Shown here piece by piece: positions 14,413 through 22,065 of a stretch of 38,055 nt of DNA. The translations under genes and the position numbers were made by a program. Each line of letters starts with the position of its first letter. Position 1 is the stretch's first letter. The stretch lies in contig VBBS01000036.1 of NCBI GenBank assembly GCA_005888745.1, positions 1 to 38,055 of the forward strand, written 5' to 3'. Under the pieces are notes generated by a model. It was not told the origin of the DNA, ran no database searches, and saw nothing but the letters and a program-made list of their open reading frames with translations. This DNA comes from Candidatus Bathyarchaeota archaeon (GTDB lineage Archaea > Thermoproteota > Bathyarchaeia > 40CM-2-53-6).

Positions 14413-15417
14413 CTATGCTCCCTGTTTTGATGCCAGGCTGATCATTTCCATCTTTGGAGGCTCGCCGGACGCTCGTCCTCTTGCTGGCGTTCTGAGGGCG
14501 ACTAGCCTGTTTGCTGGTCCCGGTATTGTTCCTCTCAAAAGCGTGAATTCGGTCTTGATGGGTCCATAGTGTAGGAATCCTCCCTTCGGTGTGACGTCTG
14601 CTCCGTTGTCTCCAATCTTTAGAATCTGTTTGTTATACTCTGTGCGCTGGGCGAAACCCATCTGGCCTGCTCTAGGTACTGAGTACATGACGTAGTGAGG
14701 GTGCCAGGGGCCGATGGAGCCGACTCCTCGCACAGTCTTTCTCGATTTGTGTTTGAGCTTCTTTATTCCCCATCGCTTAACAGGGCCCTGAATGCCCTTT
14801 CCCTTTGTGATCCCAATAACGTCAACGTCCATTCCTTCTTTGAATACATCGGCAACTTTCACTTCTTTGCCGAGCAGTTTCTTCGCGAACTCTAATTGAT
14901 CCTTAACGGTTCCTCCGTCGATCTTCACTTCCATAAGGTCGGGCTTCTTCTTTCCTATCTTAGCCAGTCGTGGTTGGCTTGCCGCGATTGCTCGCACCTC
15001 CACAACTCTCTCTTTTGTGGACTCGAGTTTTTCCCAGCCTTTGTTGTCGTCGAATTTCTCAGGAACCTTAATTTTGCGTCCAAGGTCTTTTGATGGTTCT
15101 GGGGCCCAGACTTCTCCCGATGTCCTTAGCCCACCGTTGAATCTCTCGTAGAACCTTAACCCAGTCACCAATAATGGAGGGGTCTCCACCACAGTGACCG
15201 GTAGAGTGACTTCCTTCCCGTAGTTTAGCGATCCTTGTCGATTATCAACTATGGTAACGTGGCTTGTTCCGGCTTTGAAGCCTGCGAACGCCAGGAGTTT
15301 TGGCGCTCCCTCGTATTCGGGCCAGAAACGGATTCGAGGAGCCCAGTGAGAAGATCTCCCGCGAGGTAGGTAGGCGAGTGATCCTCTTCTCGGTGCGCTA
15401 TACTTTCTATGACCCAT
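14413..15417 (-). CDS. rpl3: Ribosomal protein uL3
   Basis: 334 residues, the usual archaeal length. It starts MGHRKYSAPRRGSLAYLPRG and contains the conserved VIGITKGKGIQGPVKRWG and SIGPWHPHYVMYSVPRAGQ segments that contact the peptidyl transferase region of 23S rRNA. The start abuts the stop of the upstream methyltransferase with no gap, so the genes are coupled. Confidence 0.97.
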   Translation of the reverse strand: MGHRKYSAPRRGSLAYLPRGRSSHWAPRIRFWPEYEGAPKLLAFAGFKAGTSHVTIVDNRQGSLNYGKEVTLPVTVVETPPLLVTGLRFYERFNGGLRTSGEVWAPEPSKDLGRKIKVPEKFDDNKGWEKLESTKERVVEVRAIAASQPRLAKIGKKKPDLMEVKIDGGTVKDQLEFAKKLLGKEVKVADVFKEGMDVDVIGITKGKGIQGPVKRWGIKKLKHKSRKTVRGVGSIGPWHPHYVMYSVPRAGQMGFAQRTEYNKQILKIGDNGADVTPKGGFLHYGPIKTEFTLLRGTIPGPANRLVALRTPARGRASGEPPKMEMISLASKQGA

Positions 15418-16278
15418 CTAGTTATCCTCCAGAACGTTAAGGACTGCCAGGGTGCTCCACAATGCCTCCTCGGTTCTGACAGTCTCAACCCCTTGATCAG
15501 GAATGGTGTTGACGTTGAAGTCCATCGCGTCCGAGACACTCATGCCCGACCGGGCAAGAATCTCAGGGACCCCCTCGTTCGGCGAGCCGAATACTATCAA
15601 TGGGCTACTAGCTGACTTCCACCTCTTTGCTAGATTTGGCGTGATCTCGCGTACATCCATGCCCTTCCGGGATGTGGAAATGGTCAAGTCGAACTTCTTA
15701 CTCCTTACGATTTCTGATAGTGTAACGTTCCCACGAGCCACCTTGAACCCCCAATATATGGTTAACCTGTTCGGCTCGACGATTTCACCCTCGAGCTCAG
15801 GCGAGACCTTCGTCAGTCGAACAGTCAATCTCTCCGACAATGGCATCTTTGACCTGACTCGAACCAAATTGCGGAAACCGGCCTCGACCATCGAGGATGG
15901 TCCCGGTTGAACCACTACTCCCTCCCGCAATAGTCCGGGGCTTGGGTTCTGCTTGTCAGGATGATTAGGCGTACGTAGTGGAGGTAGAGTGCCGGCGTAC
16001 TCTAGATCAGGGTCGATCCTGAAGACATGCCTTCTTAGGTACTGGGGCGTCTCAATGTAAGTCAGCATCTTCTCGATCAGGGATGCTTCTCGATCTAGCT
16101 CTTTCCCAGCTCTGTCGCGGTAGATGATGGCCTCATGCACGCGGAAGGTCGCTAGTGCCCGCGAGACAAATCCCAGTCGGGCTGTCTTTTCTCTTAGATG
16201 AGGTATGTCAAGTGTCAAACTGGCCGGCAGGGCAACAGAGACGGTTTGGGATCGCCTTACGGGTTGACTCATGATCAA
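15418..16278 (-). CDS. SPOUT-class RNA methyltransferase-like protein (COG2106 family)
   Basis: 286 residues. Position at the head of the ribosomal operon directly before uL3 is the standard place of the archaeal COG2106 family, relatives of eukaryotic SPOUT1/C9orf114. The C-terminal part shows the knotted SPOUT SAM-binding pattern: PLIVFGSPNEGVPEIL (about 223-238) and a final helix after FNVNTIPDQGVETVRTEEAL. An OB-like insertion (LTVRLTKVS to FKVARGNVT) lies in the middle. It is expected to methylate rRNA or another RNA; the target is not known. A TATA-like AACTTATC lies just upstream, so the mRNA is nearly leaderless. Confidence 0.87.
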   Translation of the reverse strand: MIMSQPVRRSQTVSVALPASLTLDIPHLREKTARLGFVSRALATFRVHEAIIYRDRAGKELDREASLIEKMLTYIETPQYLRRHVFRIDPDLEYAGTLPPLRTPNHPDKQNPSPGLLREGVVVQPGPSSMVEAGFRNLVRVRSKMPLSERLTVRLTKVSPELEGEIVEPNRLTIYWGFKVARGNVTLSEIVRSKKFDLTISTSRKGMDVREITPNLAKRWKSASSPLIVFGSPNEGVPEILARSGMSVSDAMDFNVNTIPDQGVETVRTEEALWSTLAVLNVLEDN

Positions 16279-16362
16279 GCGTGGAACACGCGAAAGATAA
16301 GTTGGTTGGACATTTTTGCCAAGACTGCGAACGTTTAGAAACGTATCATCTAATCATCGAGC

Positions 16363-17409
16363 ATGCCCACAATCCTCGACAATCAGAAAGCAATTTCCAG
16401 TCTCGATCGGAAGGACATGCTCGGAGCGGTCGAGCGATTCCCAGAATTTATCGCCAACCAATTAGATGCAAGGCCTCTCATTCGAAAGATCTCCCGACGC
16501 TCAGTCTTCCACAACATCGTGTTCATGGGTATGGGCGGGTCTGCGTCAGCTGGAGATCTGGTTCTGGACTGGCTTGACAACAAGATCTCCGTACCCGCGA
16601 TTGTCCACCGGGACCCCGCTCTTCCCAGGTTCGTTAGATCCGATACCCTCTTTGTTACTCTTAGCTATTCAGGAGACACACGTGAGACCCTTGCTGCCTT
16701 CCGAGAAGCTAGAAAACGCGGCTCGACTCTAGTAGCAATCGGAACTGGGGGCAAGTTGCAAAAATTCTCGGCCGAGCAAGGCGTCCCGTTTGTAGGGGTG
16801 CAGCAGGCTCCAGCCCCCCGAGCTGCTCTCGGTCAAATGGTCGTCGCATCTGCCGTAGCCCTTTACGAGTATGGAATCATTCAGGACCCGAGGCCTGAGA
16901 TTAGGAGGGCAGCCGGCGAGCTCAGTCGTCTTAGGAACCGGATCCTGAGACATGTTCCGTCCTCGCAGAACCCGGCGAAACATCTTGCCGTTTCACTGAA
17001 GGGCCATCTTCCAGTGATCTACGCGTTTCGAAGAATGGGTAGCGTGGCGAGACGATTCAAGAATCAGCTTGCCGAGAATAGTAAGATGGCGGCAAAATTT
17101 GCCCTTCTGCCCGAGGCTGGGCATAACGAAGTGGAAGCTTGGTCCAATCAACGCCTTCCATTAGCACCTATATTCATCCGAGACTATTCGGAGTCTGAGT
17201 TCGAACGAAGCGTGCTAGAGTCGTTTAGGTCGACGATAACTAGAGCGAGTCGAGTGACGCCAGCACAAGTTCGTTTGAAAGCGAGCTCTCGTCTAGGCGG
17301 GCTATTGTTACCGGTTCTTTACACAGACTTTGTCTCAGTGTACCTCGCGTTTCTAAGAGGCCTTAATCCAACCGATACTCCCTGGATTCGATATTACAAG
17401 AAAGAATAG
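16363..17409 (+). CDS. Bifunctional phosphoglucose/phosphomannose isomerase
   Basis: 348 residues with two SIS sugar-isomerase domains, matching the archaeal PGI/PMI family (about 300-340 residues) rather than classical phosphoglucose isomerase. Visible motifs are GMGGSASAGDL (56-66), SYSGDTRET (101-109), NQLAENSKM near the middle and PEAGHNEVEAW, where the Glu and His are the conserved catalytic pair of the family. It interconverts fructose-6-phosphate with glucose- and mannose-6-phosphate, supplying sugars for the glycan enzymes and gluconeogenesis. A TATA-like GTTTAGAAA lies about 30 nt before the ATG, so the message is short-leadered. It is divergent from the ribosomal operon. Confidence 0.92.
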   Translation: MPTILDNQKAISSLDRKDMLGAVERFPEFIANQLDARPLIRKISRRSVFHNIVFMGMGGSASAGDLVLDWLDNKISVPAIVHRDPALPRFVRSDTLFVTLSYSGDTRETLAAFREARKRGSTLVAIGTGGKLQKFSAEQGVPFVGVQQAPAPRAALGQMVVASAVALYEYGIIQDPRPEIRRAAGELSRLRNRILRHVPSSQNPAKHLAVSLKGHLPVIYAFRRMGSVARRFKNQLAENSKMAAKFALLPEAGHNEVEAWSNQRLPLAPIFIRDYSESEFERSVLESFRSTITRASRVTPAQVRLKASSRLGGLLLPVLYTDFVSVYLAFLRGLNPTDTPWIRYYKKE

Positions 17410-17451
17410 CCATTCAGGTTCCATTCAGGAAGGATAGTCAACCGAGCTTTG

Positions 17452-20439
17452 CTAGCCTTTCGCTACTCCAATCGGAGTCATTCGGACGACCTTCTGGCCG
17501 ATCCCTAGCTGATGGCTGACCTCGACCACACGGTCTACATCCTTGTATGCGCCTGGAGCTTCTTCGGCCAACACCTCCATACTGGCGGCCCGAACTACGA
17601 TGCCTTGACTTTCCAGACTCTTCTTGAGGTCTCCTCCAATCCATTTGCGCTTTGCGCCGGATCGGCTCATGAATCGGCCTGCTCCGTGTGCTGTTGTTCC
17701 GAAGCTAAGTTCCATTGCCCTTGGGGTTCCGATTAGGACCCAGCTGCTTGTGCCCATACTTCCTGGGATCAGAACTGGCTGTCCCACGTCTCGGTACTCA
17801 GCCGGTACGTCCTTGTGGCCTGGCGGAAATGAGCGGGTCGCGCCCTTCCTGTGAACAGTCACCTTCCTTGTCTCCCCGTCTATCATGTGAGATTCGAATT
17901 TTGCCACATTGTGGGCGACGTCGTAGACGATCTTCATATCGAGAGAATCAGCTGGGCGTTGGAAAACCTTAGAGAACGCTTCCCTCGCCCAGTGAGTTAT
18001 CATCTGCCGGTTGACAAAGGCGAAGTTGCAAGCGGACGACATGGCACGGATGTAGTCCTCAGCCTCCGGACTCTTACTAGGACATGCTGCCAGTTCCCGA
18101 TCGGGAAGCTTAACGTTGTACTTGTTGATGGCTCTCTCCATCACCCGTAGGTAGTCACTGCAGATCTGGTGACCATACCCTCTACTACCAGTGTGAATCA
18201 GAACAAGAATCTGACCCTCATTATGGATCCCGAGACGCTCCGCAACACGCTTGTCAAAGATCCTATCCGCCCGCTCGATCTCAATGAAATGATTCCCACT
18301 ACCCAAGCTACCCAGCTGCGGAGCCCCACGCGACTTCGCACTGCTCGACACCTTGGCAGGATCAGCAGCCTCCATACAACCCTCTTCCTCAATCGTCTTC
18401 GGATCCTCCGGCCAAGCATAGCCATGATCCACGGCCCAATCAAGCCCATCCGTAACAGCACGATCCAGCTCCGTCAGGCTGAGCTTGACCTGGCCACGAC
18501 TTCCCAGACCGGAAGGTATGAAATTGAAAATTGTATCCACGAGCTTCGGAAGGACCGGGCGAACCTCAGCCTCCGTCAGATTCGTTCTGATAAGCCGAAC
18601 GCCACAGTTGGAGACGACGAAACCATTCGCAATGAAGTTGTGTGCATCAGATGCCGTCGTGAAGTCATACACATCCTCATCAAAGTCAGCCACTTCTTCA
18701 ACGCTCACAACTTCGTCCCAGACGGCACCGGAGGAACCTAGTCCCTTAGTGGCAAGTCTCAGGAATTCATCGAAGGTCGAAAACCCACTCGGAACTCTCG
18801 GAACGGTCTTGATCTGTCCTCTCATCGAGCGTCTGAGGAAGTGGCTACTGACGTTTCGCGACTCCAGATCATCGATCACTTCACTCTCTGATCTTCCCGA
18901 GTTTCTCATGGAGACGGCCATCTTTGCGGCTTCCGTTTTTTCCTTGAAGATTCTTGATTTGAGCTTGAGATAATGAACGGCGACGTTTGCTAAGTAAGAC
19001 TTGTTGAGATTGTACTCATACCCTACAGTCGACCAGAACCTGATCAAGTTCGAGGGTTCGCTGAAAACCATTAGACGAATTCTAGTCGAGGGACCGTTGA
19101 CACCTGCATAGACGTTCTCCTCGGCCGAAAGGACTCTAGCCCTCACGCCGAAATCCTGCAAAAGAGCAGCAATACTCGTCAGCAACTTCACGCCGGAACC
19201 AGCAACAGCAGCCTTCTTGTTCTGGCCTAGCATAGGCGCGTAGAAATTGTATCCATGCCCGGTTACTGTCTTCGGCTTGGAAAGATCCGCTCCAAACAGA
19301 GACGCCAGAAAAAGCCTCTTAAGCCATTTAGGCAAAGCAAATAGCCAATCAGGGAGGCCGAAATCCTTTGCGGCTTTCTTTCCAAGAGGCGTGCCCATAG
19401 CCGCAAGTAGAGAGATGAGACTTCTCGAGCGAGCTTTGAAAGCGCTTTCCGAAAAGCTGAACTTGTAATCGGAATATTTCGTCGTTATTCTTGATTCACG
19501 AGTTCTGGAGTAGATTCTTGAAGGCTTGAAGCCTAGTCGCTGAACGTCTCGACGAATCTCTTCGAGATCTTCGGGCTTGCCGTAAAACCATGCGACATGA
19601 GTCTTTGGAGTAAAGCTCAGGGTTCCGTCGCCGATGATGAATCCCATTATCTTGAGAAGGAGCGGTAGCTTTGCATTTTTCGAATTCAGCGGTAGGAGTC
19701 CTCTCTTTTCCAACTCTGTGCAAAGCAGTTCGTGACTACCGGGTATTGGGAGGGCCTGGATATCCTCCCTAGCCACAATGGAAAGCTCGGTAGGTTCTTC
19801 GTACTCGACTCCTGTGAAGGGAAAGACCGCGACCTTGGTTGTTCTCGGAATCTTTCCAAGCGGAACCATCCCTTTAGGCGTCAGAAACGGATGGTCTTCG
19901 GTAGCCAGAGCCTCATTTCCAAGAAGTGTCCGAACTTTCAAGATTTTTTTGGCCGGTCTACTGAGAAAACCCACGATGTCAGTCTCTCCAGCTCGAGTCC
20001 TCTCCTCAATGCAACGTACGCGCTGGCTCTTCCAATCCAAAGATAAGCTCGAAATAGGCTTTCCATAACCAAAATCGGTTAGAACAAGGCTGGAACCGCA
20101 AAAGCAGTTGATATCGTAGCCAACGCCTCCGGGGCTGATGAGTCCTTCGTCGTAGTCTGTTGCTGCTACGCCGCCTATTGGGAAGCCGTATCCTTCGTGG
20201 CCGTCGGGCATGGTGATTGCGTATTTGAGGATGCCGTGTAGGTGTGCGACGTTTGTGCATTGTTGGATTGTGCGGTCGGTTTTCATTTTGGAGAGGAGGT
20301 CTTGGTCGGCGTAGATTCTTGCTGGGACTTTCATTCCTGGTTGGTAGTCTTTGGGGACTTCCCAGATGTTGGGTTCGATTTGTGTGAGTGGGATTTGTGT
20401 GCTTGTGCGGTTGGCGAGTCCGGATCCTTGGTGGCTCAT
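17452..20439 (-). CDS. rtcB: RNA-splicing ligase RtcB containing an intein
   Basis: 995 residues as translated. The N-extein (1-111) ends GGVGYDIN and the C-extein (612-995) begins CGVRLIRTNL; joined they make an RtcB of 495 residues, the normal size. RtcB joins a 2',3'-cyclic or 3'-phosphate to a 5'-OH using GTP and Mn2+. The metal-binding Cys at the junction, HTGSRGYGHQ and the guanylylated His in TTAHGAGRFMSR are all present. In archaea it ligates tRNA exons after endonuclease cutting, which fits the intron-bearing tRNA-Ser and tyrS here. A TATA box at 20476 gives a short leader. Archease is upstream on the same strand. Confidence 0.96.
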   Translation of the reverse strand: MSHQGSGLANRTSTQIPLTQIEPNIWEVPKDYQPGMKVPARIYADQDLLSKMKTDRTIQQCTNVAHLHGILKYAITMPDGHEGYGFPIGGVAATDYDEGLISPGGVGYDINCFCGSSLVLTDFGYGKPISSLSLDWKSQRVRCIEERTRAGETDIVGFLSRPAKKILKVRTLLGNEALATEDHPFLTPKGMVPLGKIPRTTKVAVFPFTGVEYEEPTELSIVAREDIQALPIPGSHELLCTELEKRGLLPLNSKNAKLPLLLKIMGFIIGDGTLSFTPKTHVAWFYGKPEDLEEIRRDVQRLGFKPSRIYSRTRESRITTKYSDYKFSFSESAFKARSRSLISLLAAMGTPLGKKAAKDFGLPDWLFALPKWLKRLFLASLFGADLSKPKTVTGHGYNFYAPMLGQNKKAAVAGSGVKLLTSIAALLQDFGVRARVLSAEENVYAGVNGPSTRIRLMVFSEPSNLIRFWSTVGYEYNLNKSYLANVAVHYLKLKSRIFKEKTEAAKMAVSMRNSGRSESEVIDDLESRNVSSHFLRRSMRGQIKTVPRVPSGFSTFDEFLRLATKGLGSSGAVWDEVVSVEEVADFDEDVYDFTTASDAHNFIANGFVVSNCGVRLIRTNLTEAEVRPVLPKLVDTIFNFIPSGLGSRGQVKLSLTELDRAVTDGLDWAVDHGYAWPEDPKTIEEEGCMEAADPAKVSSSAKSRGAPQLGSLGSGNHFIEIERADRIFDKRVAERLGIHNEGQILVLIHTGSRGYGHQICSDYLRVMERAINKYNVKLPDRELAACPSKSPEAEDYIRAMSSACNFAFVNRQMITHWAREAFSKVFQRPADSLDMKIVYDVAHNVAKFESHMIDGETRKVTVHRKGATRSFPPGHKDVPAEYRDVGQPVLIPGSMGTSSWVLIGTPRAMELSFGTTAHGAGRFMSRSGAKRKWIGGDLKKSLESQGIVVRAASMEVLAEEAPGAYKDVDRVVEVSHQLGIGQKVVRMTPIGVAKG
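18607..20106 (-). mobile_element. Intein with LAGLIDADG homing endonuclease in rtcB
   Basis: 500 residues (Cys112 to Asn611 of the precursor). Splicing blocks are clear: N-terminal Cys, ATEDHPFLT (block B with the TxxH-like His), and the C-terminal block VYDFTTASDAHNFIANGF ending VVSN before extein Cys. Two LAGLIDADG-type helices are seen (IMGFIIGDGTLSF near 264-276 and LFLASLFGADLSK near 376-388), so the endonuclease is of the dodecapeptide type. The insertion is directly before the metal-ligand Cys of RtcB, the same conserved site used by RtcB (Hyp2) inteins of other archaea. Both acidic residues are kept, so it may still be active. Confidence 0.93.
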
Positions 20440-20475
20440 TGTTTGTCTTCGCTCGGGTTGTTTCTTGGGTGGCTA

Positions 20476-20483
20476 CCTATAAG
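20476..20483 (-). promoter_or_regulatory. TATA box of rtcB
   Basis: On the minus strand CTTATAGG lies about 40 nt before the rtcB ATG (20439), giving a leader of roughly 10-15 nt. rtcB can therefore be transcribed independently of the upstream archease gene. Confidence 0.5.
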
Positions 20484-20559
20484 CATGGCTGGCATGGAAG
20501 GAGAACGGACGGTGTGACGCTGGGGAGAGTCATGTGTAGCTCAGATTCGACATGTCAGT

Positions 20560-21000
20560 CTAGAGGTCGAGTAGGAATCTGACCGTCGCTTTGCCCGGGT
20601 GTTTTTCTATCTCCATCAAGTGGTATGTTATTCCTTTGACCTCAACCTTTCCGTTGTGTCTGGCGCGGTCGTAGGATTCTCCGGCCACCTTGCCTTTGAG
20701 CCTCATTTCGACTTGAGTTGGAGTGATCGAGTTCACAGTAAAGCTTCCGAGGGCGAGCTGTTTGACTTCAAAGAGGAGCAAGAGCTCCTCAAGATAATTG
20801 TAGAGGAGTTCTTTCTCGTCATGGCCGTTGGTCCGGATTTCTACACCGGTCTTTGTCTGCACGCTCTTCACGTCGAGCATCGTGTCAAAGAGGGCTAGAC
20901 CGGCCTGAGAGAAGGCTTCTTCGAGGGTTTCCCCCCAAGCTTCTACGAACGCATCGGTTACATGTTCGAGAAACCTGTATCCTCCGGATGCTCCCAACAA
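20560..21000 (-). CDS. Archease, activator of RtcB
   Basis: 146 residues, normal size. The family N-terminus GYRFLEHVTDAFVEAWG carries the conserved acidic residue used to bind metal. SQAGLALFDTM, the central LLYNYLEELLLLFE helix and the final VKGITYHLMEIEK with RFLLDL are all typical. Archease speeds GTP-dependent guanylylation of RtcB and widens its nucleotide use. It lies upstream of rtcB on the same strand, 120 bp away, an arrangement well known in archaea, so the pair forms a tRNA-exon ligation module. Confidence 0.94.
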   Translation of the reverse strand: MLGASGGYRFLEHVTDAFVEAWGETLEEAFSQAGLALFDTMLDVKSVQTKTGVEIRTNGHDEKELLYNYLEELLLLFEVKQLALGSFTVNSITPTQVEMRLKGKVAGESYDRARHNGKVEVKGITYHLMEIEKHPGKATVRFLLDL

Positions 21001-21140
21001 CTTTCCAGCTCAATCGTTTCGCTAATGTGTTACGGTCTGTTAACTCTTCGTTGGATGCGAGGGATTGCTGACTCTCGTGCGGAATAATATTGGCTCTGGT
21101 TGCTGAGTTATGTTCGCCATCCTCTATTTCCTATCTGGGA

Positions 21141-21509
21141 ATGACAAAATCTCTTGTTTTGGCGTCGCTTGTGCCCGTGGTGAAGTGGGTTAGACAGAAA
21201 CATCAAGCCATACTTGAACTCCTGTGGCTTTTGGACGAGTTCAGACGCATGGTGAACGTCTGCATCGCCGCGGGAATAGAAGAAAACGTTTCCAGTCTCA
21301 AGACTCTCTCATCGAGATCGTATCATCGTCTCAGCCGTGACATGCTCGCATACTATAGGCTTGGAGCGATCGGCACAGCCACCGTAATACTTCACAACTA
21401 TCGAAAGGCCAAGAAGGAGAACCCTCGTACAAGGATCCCACACGCTAGGAAACTCATGTTGAGTACATGTTACGGACCAAGACTTAACAGAACCAGAACT
21501 GCTTATTAG
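21141..21509 (+). pseudogene. tnpB: N-terminal remnant of a TnpB-type transposon protein
   Basis: 122 codons from ATG 21141. The segment RQKHQAILELLWLLDEFRRM, the following YHRLSRDMLAYYRL and the RKAKKENPRTRIPHARKLML stretch match the N-terminal domain of IS200/IS605 TnpB proteins of Thermoproteota, which are usually near 400 residues. The RuvC-like core with its D-E-D residues and the zinc finger are absent: the frame breaks after CYG, and no later part is found before the tRNA begins 44 bp on. It is a deletion remnant of an insertion sequence. No tnpA is seen. The remaining ends of the element could not be located. Confidence 0.75.
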
Positions 21510-21561
21510 GTGACTTCCTTCTGGGTTTCTCTGACCTGAAGGCGGGTTGACGCGCCGGGAT

Positions 21562-21596
21562 AGTGCAAGTGTCCGGTTGGTTTCTTGCATCCCGTT
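21562..21596 (+). other. tRNA-Ser intron 1 (35 nt, position 8/9)
   Basis: A canonical bulge-helix-bulge: CGGG (21556-21559) pairs with CCCG (21591-21594); bulges are ATA and TTG, cut after the second base; the intron helix is GTGCAAG/CTTGCAT (one G-U). The cuts join T8 to G9 exactly. Confidence 0.85.
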
Positions 21597-21610
21597 GGCC
21601 GAGTGGATTA

Positions 21611-21630
21611 ACCTGCTGATGTGGGTCTAA
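21611..21630 (+). other. tRNA-Ser intron 2 (20 nt, position 21/22)
   Basis: Relaxed motif: GGAT (21605-21608) pairs with GTCT (21625-21628) with two G-U pairs; bulges are TAA and AAA; the inner helix is only CC/GG. Cutting after the second bulge base yields the normal D loop GGATTA-AGGC. It is the weakest of the three folds; its existence is required by the D arm. Confidence 0.7.
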
Positions 21631-21638
21631 AGGCGCAG

Positions 21639-21663
21639 ATCTTCCAGCGATGTGAGAGCGTAG
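21639..21663 (+). other. tRNA-Ser intron 3 (25 nt, position 29/30)
   Basis: GCGC (21633-21636) pairs with GCGT (21658-21661); bulges are AGA and AGG; the intron helix is TCTT/GAGA. Cuts after the second bulge base give a perfect anticodon stem CAGGC/GCCTG. Position 29/30 is a known non-canonical site in Thermoproteota tRNAs. Confidence 0.82.
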
Positions 21664-21732
21664 GCCTTGAGAGCCTGTGGCCCGTTAGGGCCGCGTGGGT
21701 TCGAATCCCACTCCCGGCGCCAAATAATACCG

Positions 21733-21840
21733 CTACGCGGTCGTACTAGCAACGGCCGGTTGGGGACAAGAGGCGATATGAACAGTGTACTTGTCCAATC
21801 GCACGTGGTCGTGACATCTAGGGCATTCTAAGGTCTTCAT
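21733..21840 (-). CDS. Tiny zinc-finger protein (35 residues)
   Basis: MKTLECPRCHDHVRLDKY followed by TVHIASCP, ending QPAVASTTA. Two Cys in CPRC and a His/Cys pair in HIASC make a C2HC-type zinc finger. GGAGGAAA lies about 35 nt upstream and GGGCAGG nearer, so the ribosome-binding site is not decisive. It overlaps no other gene and lies 10 nt after the tRNA on the opposite strand. Such short zinc fingers are frequent in Thermoproteota but their role is unknown; some may bind nucleic acid or partner proteins. Confidence 0.5.
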   Translation of the reverse strand: MKTLECPRCHDHVRLDKYTVHIASCPQPAVASTTA

Positions 21841-22065
21841 TTCGGTTCGGACATTCCTGCCCTTCCAATTTCCTCCTCGCATTTGTTATTCTTACACCTC
21901 TATTTTGCCATTGTACTGGCTTGCCAGCTCTTACCAGAGCCTGCATTGTCCAGCCTACATGAACAGATCGATGGACCCGATATAAGGACTCTTTCACCGC
22001 GGGTCTGATCTAGCAGTGATTATTGAATCTCGCTGTCGGAACATTGAGGGCCAGGAGGAATCGTG

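Larger units (their letters stand above)
21554..21722 (+). tRNA. tRNA-Ser(UGA) with three introns and encoded CCA
   Basis: Exons are 21554-21561, 21597-21610, 21631-21638 and 21664-21722. Joined they give an 86-nt type II tRNA plus CCA. Acceptor GCCGGGA pairs with TCCCGGC; the D arm has GCC/GGC; the anticodon stem CAGGC/GCCTG holds loop CTTGAGA with anticodon TGA; the long variable arm is GGCCC-GTTA-GGGCC; the T arm is GTGGG-TTCGAAT-CCCAC. The discriminator is G, as in serine tRNAs. Without splicing the acceptor, D and anticodon arms cannot all form. Introns sit at 8/9, 21/22 and 29/30, none at the common 37/38 site. It decodes UCA. The archease/rtcB genes are about 550 bp to the left. Confidence 0.9.
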
